Part shown: positions 15,733-18,984 of the stretch, piece by piece
How positions within the stretch are numbered: the first letter of the stretch is position 1
Layout: the number at the start of each line of letters is the position of its first letter
Source: Nitrospirae bacterium RBG_13_39_12
GTDB taxonomy: Bacteria; Nitrospirota; Thermodesulfovibrionia; Thermodesulfovibrionales; SM23-35
NCBI GenBank assembly: GCA_001805125.1
Contig: MHEF01000162.1
Location: 6,532 to 25,515, forward strand
Direction: 5' to 3'
DNA length: 18,984 nt
Program-made: the position numbers and the translations under genes
Notes under the pieces: generated by a model
What the model was told of the DNA's origin: nothing
Databases searched by the model: none
Seen by the model: only the letters and a program-made list of their open reading frames with translations

Positions 15733-17142
15733 ATGGTAAGAGTAAGATTTGCACCGAGTCCCACAGGACATCTGCACATAGGCGGAGCAAGAACGGCTCT
15801 TTTTAACTGGCTTTACGCAAAAAATAATAACGGCAAATTTATACTCAGGATTGAAGATACCGACAGGACACGTTCGACTGAAGAGTATATTGATTCGATT
15901 ATTGAGGGAATGAAATGGCTTAACCTGGATTGGGACGAAGGGCCATACAGGCAGACAGACAGGTTTAATATTTACAGGGAGTACACCGAAAAACTTCTTA
16001 ATGAAGGTAAAGCGTACTATTGTTATTGCTCACCTGAAGAACTCGATCAAAGAAGAAAAGAGGCAATGACACAGGGGAAACCACAAAAGTATAATGGCCT
16101 TTGCAGAAATTCAAAACAACCGTTGTCAGGAAGAAAACCGGCAGTACGTTTTAAAATGCCATATGAAGGGGAAACCGCTGTCAGCGATTTGATAAAAGGG
16201 AGTATAGTTTTTGAAAATACCCAGCTTGACGATCTTATAATCATGCGGTCAGATGGAACACCTACATATAATTTTACTGTTGTCGTTGATGATGTAGACA
16301 TGAGAATTACTCACGTTATCAGAGGAGATGACCATCTTAACAACACCCCGAAACAAATACACATATATAATGCCTTAGGCTATAAAGTGCCGATTTTTGC
16401 GCACCTCCCGATGATTCTGGGGTCGGATAAAACAAGACTCAGTAAAAGGCACGGTGCAACATCAGTTATCGCGTATAAAGAGATGGGATATCTTCCGGAA
16501 GCACTCGTTAATTATCTGGTCCGTCTCGGTTGGTCTTATGGTAACCAGGAAGTTTTTACACGTGATGAGTTGATACAACATTTCTCTTTCGACAATGTCG
16601 GGAAATCGGCTGCTGTCTTTAACCCTGAAAAGCTACTATGGCTGAACAGCCAATACATAATTAAATCGGAACCACAAAACCTTGTAGAACTTGTCATGCC
16701 TTTTTTAAAAAAAGAAAATATTATTAAGGAGGGCCAAACAATTGATAAAGAATGGCTTTCAAAGGCAATAATCACTTTACAGGAACGTTCCAAAACTATT
16801 ACAGAACTTGCTGATTCATTGAGATATTATATATCAGAAGATATTGAATATGACCTGAAGGCAAAAGAAAAATATTTGAATAAAAAGAACCTTGATAATC
16901 TTATCGAGTCGAAAGAAGCGCTCAAAACACTTGATAATTTTACTGCACCAGAAATTGAAAAGGTCTTTATGTCCATTGTTGAAAAGCAGGGCATCAAACT
17001 TGGCAATATAGCTCAGCCTGTGCGTGTTGCAATAACTGGCAGGACAGAAAGCCCCGGGATATTTGAGGTGCTTCAGATTGCAGGCAAGGAAAAGACTTTA
17101 AGGAGATTAGAAAAGGCGATAGAGATAATCAATAAAAGTTGA
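15733..17142 (+). CDS. gltX: Glutamyl-tRNA synthetase
   Basis: GltX charges tRNA-Glu, and in organisms using GatCAB often also tRNA-Gln, with glutamate. The 469-aa product has the class I signature HLHIGG (13-18), the KMSKS-equivalent KTRLSKR (233-239) and the RFAPSPTG start. Three cysteines of the zinc site are visible (C97, C99, C124), but the fourth ligand position, often histidine, is N126 here. GGAG at 15721-15724 precedes the ATG by eight bases. The presence of gatAB in the same window makes a non-discriminating enzyme plausible; I could not settle this from anticodon-contact residues. It is the last gene of the plus-strand block; accessory DNA on the opposite strand begins just after it. 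Confidence 0.97.
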   Translation: MVRVRFAPSPTGHLHIGGARTALFNWLYAKNNNGKFILRIEDTDRTRSTEEYIDSIIEGMKWLNLDWDEGPYRQTDRFNIYREYTEKLLNEGKAYYCYCSPEELDQRRKEAMTQGKPQKYNGLCRNSKQPLSGRKPAVRFKMPYEGETAVSDLIKGSIVFENTQLDDLIIMRSDGTPTYNFTVVVDDVDMRITHVIRGDDHLNNTPKQIHIYNALGYKVPIFAHLPMILGSDKTRLSKRHGATSVIAYKEMGYLPEALVNYLVRLGWSYGNQEVFTRDELIQHFSFDNVGKSAAVFNPEKLLWLNSQYIIKSEPQNLVELVMPFLKKENIIKEGQTIDKEWLSKAIITLQERSKTITELADSLRYYISEDIEYDLKAKEKYLNKKNLDNLIESKEALKTLDNFTAPEIEKVFMSIVEKQGIKLGNIAQPVRVAITGRTESPGIFEVLQIAGKEKTLRRLEKAIEIINKS

Positions 17143-17176
17143 GTAAAATTATGCCGCAATTGTTTTTATGGATATA

Positions 17177-17275
17177 TTATAAGACTTTCAGAACTTTTTC
17201 TACAGGTTCAACGGCAGCCATGAGCCGCCGGGTCATTAAGATCACTATTAATAAGTACATTACAAATTTTTTCAT
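17177..17275 (-). pseudogene. Truncated exported-protein relic (signal peptide only)
   Basis: On the minus strand AGGAGG sits four bases before ATG 17275, and the frame reads MKKFVMYLLIVILMTRRLMAA followed by VEPVEKVLKVL and a stop. This is a positively charged start, hydrophobic core and Ala-rich cleavage region of a Sec signal peptide followed by only about ten mature residues. The pattern resembles the beginning of MlaC-type or other periplasmic proteins, but the match is too short to name. With a perfect ribosome binding site and no body, it is most likely the front of a gene whose rest was lost next to gltX. A tiny secreted peptide is the alternative. Confidence 0.45.
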
Positions 17276-17327
17276 ATTACCTCCTATATTTTTGCCCTCC
17301 GACCTTCCCCCTTTGACTTGACCAGAA

Positions 17328-18149
17328 TCAAAGAGAGTTGTGGTCAGTTGTCATTGTCGAGTTTGTTGGGACATCTGCTGCACAGACATAGATCCAATAG
17401 TGAAGAAAGGCGCAGAAGCCGTCATCCGTTTTCTTAAAGACTTCGTCTGACACAAGGGAGTTTTGGTACAGTCGGTCTCTTATATGCAGGACTTCCTTCT
17501 GATCGAGATGGTATCGCTGCATGAGGTCATCACACGTCAGCTGAAGAGGTAATACCGGCAGCACTTCAAGCACCTGCCATCCTTCCGCTCTCAGGCACCC
17601 GCAGAGAAAATCGACTGTTGGATACCACTTCCGCGTTCTCATCATCTTGTAAATCTTGTTCAGGCAATTTGCATCCTGTTGGCGACAGAACGATGCCGTC
17701 TGGTGCACGAAAAATTCTCCTGGCTTTGCCTGGGCACGCAAGTGCCGAAGCACTGGACTTAGACCGTCTTCTCCGAAATAGTGCAGAACGGAGCGCATAA
17801 TAAACAAGAAGCGTCTTTCTTGAGGCCCTACCTCTCGCCTTAAGAATGTACCCACTGAACCACGGATACAGGAAGCTCCAGTCAACCTTGCGGCGTCAAG
17901 TTGGGTAGCGGAATCATCAAGATTCACGAGAGAGACTCCAGGCTCAACTCCAGACACTAGTAGCTGCGATAGCAGAAACCCGGTGCCGCCACCCAGGTCG
18001 ACAATCACCTCAACCTTCGACTTGCCGGAGAGATCCTTGATTTTCTGGACAAGCGGAGCAGCTACCAGGGGATCGGAAAAATAGCCCCCGTGCATGGTAT
18101 CCCAGTGCGTTCCGTAGACGCCTTTTTCTTTCTTGATTTGCTCAGTCAT
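17328..18149 (-). CDS. Class I SAM-dependent methyltransferase, probable integron cassette gene
   Basis: The 273-aa product has the Rossmann-fold SAM-binding motif I VIVDLGGGTGFL (residues 48-59) and an acidic second-strand motif LVNLDDSATQLDAA, as in class I small-molecule methyltransferases. The substrate is not evident. No membrane or signal segment is seen. Its base composition is visibly richer in G and C than the block on the left and codon choice differs, which points to transfer. ATG 18149 lies four bases after an attC-like core site and has no Shine-Dalgarno, as often seen for first codons of integron cassettes. The last residues (TNSTMTTDHNSL) look unlike a folded end and may be read-through into junction DNA. 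Confidence 0.82.
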   Translation of the reverse strand: MTEQIKKEKGVYGTHWDTMHGGYFSDPLVAAPLVQKIKDLSGKSKVEVIVDLGGGTGFLLSQLLVSGVEPGVSLVNLDDSATQLDAARLTGASCIRGSVGTFLRREVGPQERRFLFIMRSVLHYFGEDGLSPVLRHLRAQAKPGEFFVHQTASFCRQQDANCLNKIYKMMRTRKWYPTVDFLCGCLRAEGWQVLEVLPVLPLQLTCDDLMQRYHLDQKEVLHIRDRLYQNSLVSDEVFKKTDDGFCAFLHYWIYVCAADVPTNSTMTTDHNSL

Positions 18150-18153
18150 GCTT

Positions 18154-18208
18154 GTTTAACGCTTAAACTGTGCGGCGTAGTGAGACGAAGTCCGCATAAG
18201 TGTTATGC
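18154..18208 (-). mobile_element. attC-like recombination site between toxin gene and methyltransferase gene
   Basis: Read on the minus strand, a core-like GCATAAC (18208-18202; one mismatch to RYYYAAC) is followed by arms CTTATGCGG and CCGCACAGTTTAAG that pair as TGCGG/CCGCA and CTTA/TAAG with a 5-nt bulge. It ends in GTTAAAC (18160-18154), an exact GTTRRRY core. The stop codon of the toxin gene is the TAA inside the first core, and the next gene's ATG follows the second core by four bases; both are usual in integron cassettes. The 55-nt length is at the short end of attC sites. Confidence 0.6.
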
Positions 18209-18541
18209 GCCTATTATCTCATTCAGTCCGTCAACAACCTGTTCTATTTCCTCAGGAGAAGCTCTTCCGATTATTTTTCCAATTCTATCAACGGAAAGCG
18301 TCCGAATCTGGCTTATTTTTACCCATGACTGTTTGGGTAAATTTGAGGTTTTTAATTCAAGGATAAGAGGAAATCCTGCTTTCTGAGGCTGACTGGTTAG
18401 AGCTACGGCAATAACCGTTCCCGACCGTTCATTAAAAATATCTTGACTTAAAATCAAAACAGGCCGTAAGCCTGCTTGCTCGCGGCCCCGCACAGGGTTC
18501 AAATCGGCCCATCGAATGTCACCCCTTAGTATTCGGGCCAT
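18203..18541 (-). CDS. MazF/PemK-family mRNA interferase toxin
   Basis: The 112-aa product matches the MazF/PemK/ChpA toxin family: RGDIRWADLNPVRGREQAG, then LRPVLILSQD, VIAVALTSQ and WVKISQIRTLS. These are the beta-barrel strands and the arginine and threonine residues used by MazF ribonucleases to cut single-stranded mRNA at short motifs. The specific cut site cannot be predicted. It overlaps the antitoxin gene by 16 nt, as expected for a co-translated pair. The stop codon lies within the attC-like core at 18202-18208. Confidence 0.92.
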   Translation of the reverse strand: MARILRGDIRWADLNPVRGREQAGLRPVLILSQDIFNERSGTVIAVALTSQPQKAGFPLILELKTSNLPKQSWVKISQIRTLSVDRIGKIIGRASPEEIEQVVDGLNEIIGA

Positions 18542-18768
18542 TGGCTCAGATCCCCAGTTAATCCTTCATCCGCAATTGCCTTTTCAAAGGTCGGATCAAG
18601 CTTTGCGCATTCTTTTGCAAGACGGGTGCGTTTTATCCGTGCAAGTTTTTCCTTCACAGCCTCCTGAATAGCCTGGCTGCGATTCTGAAAAATACGTTTA
18701 CTCACAAATGTGTCCAATTGATCAATGTATTGTTCATCCAAGGTAATCGCAATTTTTGTTTTGCCCAT
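18526..18768 (-). CDS. Ribbon-helix-helix antitoxin (MazE-like)
   Basis: The 80-aa product begins GKTKIAITLDEQYIDQLDTF, a ribbon-helix-helix DNA-binding fold, with the NRSQAIQEAVKEKL helix, followed by a polar tail that should wrap the toxin. It should neutralise the toxin and repress the operon with it. GGAGG stands eight bases before the ATG, and a near-consensus promoter lies just upstream, so the pair carries its own expression signals. The gene precedes and overlaps the toxin gene, the usual order. Confidence 0.9.
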   Translation of the reverse strand: MGKTKIAITLDEQYIDQLDTFVSKRIFQNRSQAIQEAVKEKLARIKRTRLAKECAKLDPTFEKAIADEGLTGDLSQWPEY

Positions 18769-18793
18769 AAAAACACCTCCGGTATTACTTTAT

Positions 18794-18823
18794 ATCATAC
18801 CTATGTATTTGTGTTTTTGTCAA
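18794..18823 (-). promoter_or_regulatory. Promoter of the toxin-antitoxin operon with possible operator
   Basis: On the minus strand TTGACA (18823-18818) and TATGAT (18799-18794) are separated by 18 bases, 26 bases before the antitoxin ATG. The sequence ATAC-CTAT-GTAT at 18797-18808 is an inverted repeat overlapping the -10 region and could be the operator for the ribbon-helix-helix antitoxin. Confidence 0.65.
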
Positions 18824-18837
18824 TTGTCCGTTTTATG

Positions 18838-18907
18838 GCATAACGCCGAGATCACTGGGAGGGATGGAGCGTAGCGGAATCCCTCCCAGTGGAGCGATTT
18901 GTTAGCA
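18838..18907 (-). mobile_element. attC-like recombination site upstream of the toxin-antitoxin cassette
   Basis: Read on the minus strand, TGCTAAC (18907-18901) is followed by AAATCGCTC, then a perfect 13-bp stem (CACTGGGAGGGAT at 18891-18879 with ATCCCTCCCAGTG at 18865-18853) around a 13-base loop. It ends with TCTCGGC and GTTATGC (18844-18838). The cores have one mismatch each to the RYYYAAC and GTTRRRY consensus. The size of 70 nt and the TAACAAATCGCT start fit attC sites. A terminator function for the same hairpin is possible but it lacks a T-run. Confidence 0.6.
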
Positions 18908-18926
18908 AATCTTGGGGTACGATCCG

Positions 18927-18966
18927 GGTACATGGGTTACATTTTGTTCCAGGTACATAGGTTACA
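18927..18966. repeat. Two 15-bp direct repeats, insertion-sequence end-like
   Basis: GGTACATGGGTTACA (18927-18941) and GGTACATAGGTTACA (18952-18966) differ at one base and are spaced 25 bases apart; a shorter GGGGTAC stands at 18914-18920. On the minus strand the units begin TGTAACC. Repeated TGT-starting units near an element end resemble the multiple transposase-binding repeats of IS21-type elements. No transposase is in the window, so the identity of the element is inference. Confidence 0.4.
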
Positions 18967-18984
18967 CTTTTCTCCTCATATGTG

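Noticed and set aside
15710..15739. Nine-codon upstream ORF overlapping the gltX start (MVNPEKSKW)
   Set aside because: It could be a leader peptide but has no properly spaced ribosome binding site and no codon bias for Glu suggesting attenuation; likely chance.
17139..17321. 60-codon plus-strand ORF after gltX
   Set aside because: It starts at TTG inside the gltX stop, has no ribosome binding site, a low-complexity product, and lies antisense to the signal-peptide relic, which has a far better start.

Overview
The window looks like chromosomal DNA from an AT-rich bacterium. Its housekeeping genes are well preserved: gatA, gatB, tRNA-Ser(GGA), the small SRP RNA, dnaX, ybaB, tilS and gltX. 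The gatAB plus gltX set, with no glutaminyl-tRNA synthetase in view, fits an organism that makes Gln-tRNA (and perhaps Asn-tRNA) indirectly. The order tRNA-Ser, ffs, dnaX, ybaB is seen in deltaproteobacterial and Nitrospirota-like genomes. The phylum is only a guess, because nothing here is diagnostic.

Region 1 (1-8039) is a surface-polysaccharide glycosyltransferase island. Going right from the left edge it holds a GT2 gene cut by the edge, a two-domain GT2 protein whose halves are joined by five 14-residue coiled-coil repeats, and a 268-aa GT2 protein, all on the minus strand. A 1049-aa GT2/HAD/unknown-domain protein follows on the plus strand with a small coupled ORF, then a fourth minus-strand GT2 gene. 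The last is a close paralogue of the first half of the two-domain protein. Together these genes probably build and modify a cell-surface glycan such as O-antigen or capsule.

Region 2 (8040-17142) is the plus-strand translation and replication block. gatA and gatB overlap by 4 nt and are followed by a likely terminator. Next come tRNA-Ser, the SRP RNA, dnaX, an unrecognised 54-aa ORF that overlaps dnaX by 4 nt, ybaB, a small HNH nuclease gene where recR is often found, tilS and gltX. dnaX carries an in-frame A-AAA-AAG slippery heptamer, so it may make both tau and gamma products.

Region 3 (17143-18984) is accessory DNA, with its genes on the minus strand. It starts with a 32-codon relic carrying a perfect Shine-Dalgarno and a signal peptide. 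A GC-richer methyltransferase gene follows, then a self-promoted RHH/MazF toxin-antitoxin pair, and finally two near-identical 15-bp direct repeats that resemble an insertion-sequence end. Two attC-like sites flank the toxin-antitoxin pair: the toxin stop codon lies inside one of them and the methyltransferase ATG follows it by 4 nt. The simplest reading is a short integron gene-cassette array with no integrase in view, entering from the right edge and ending near gltX.
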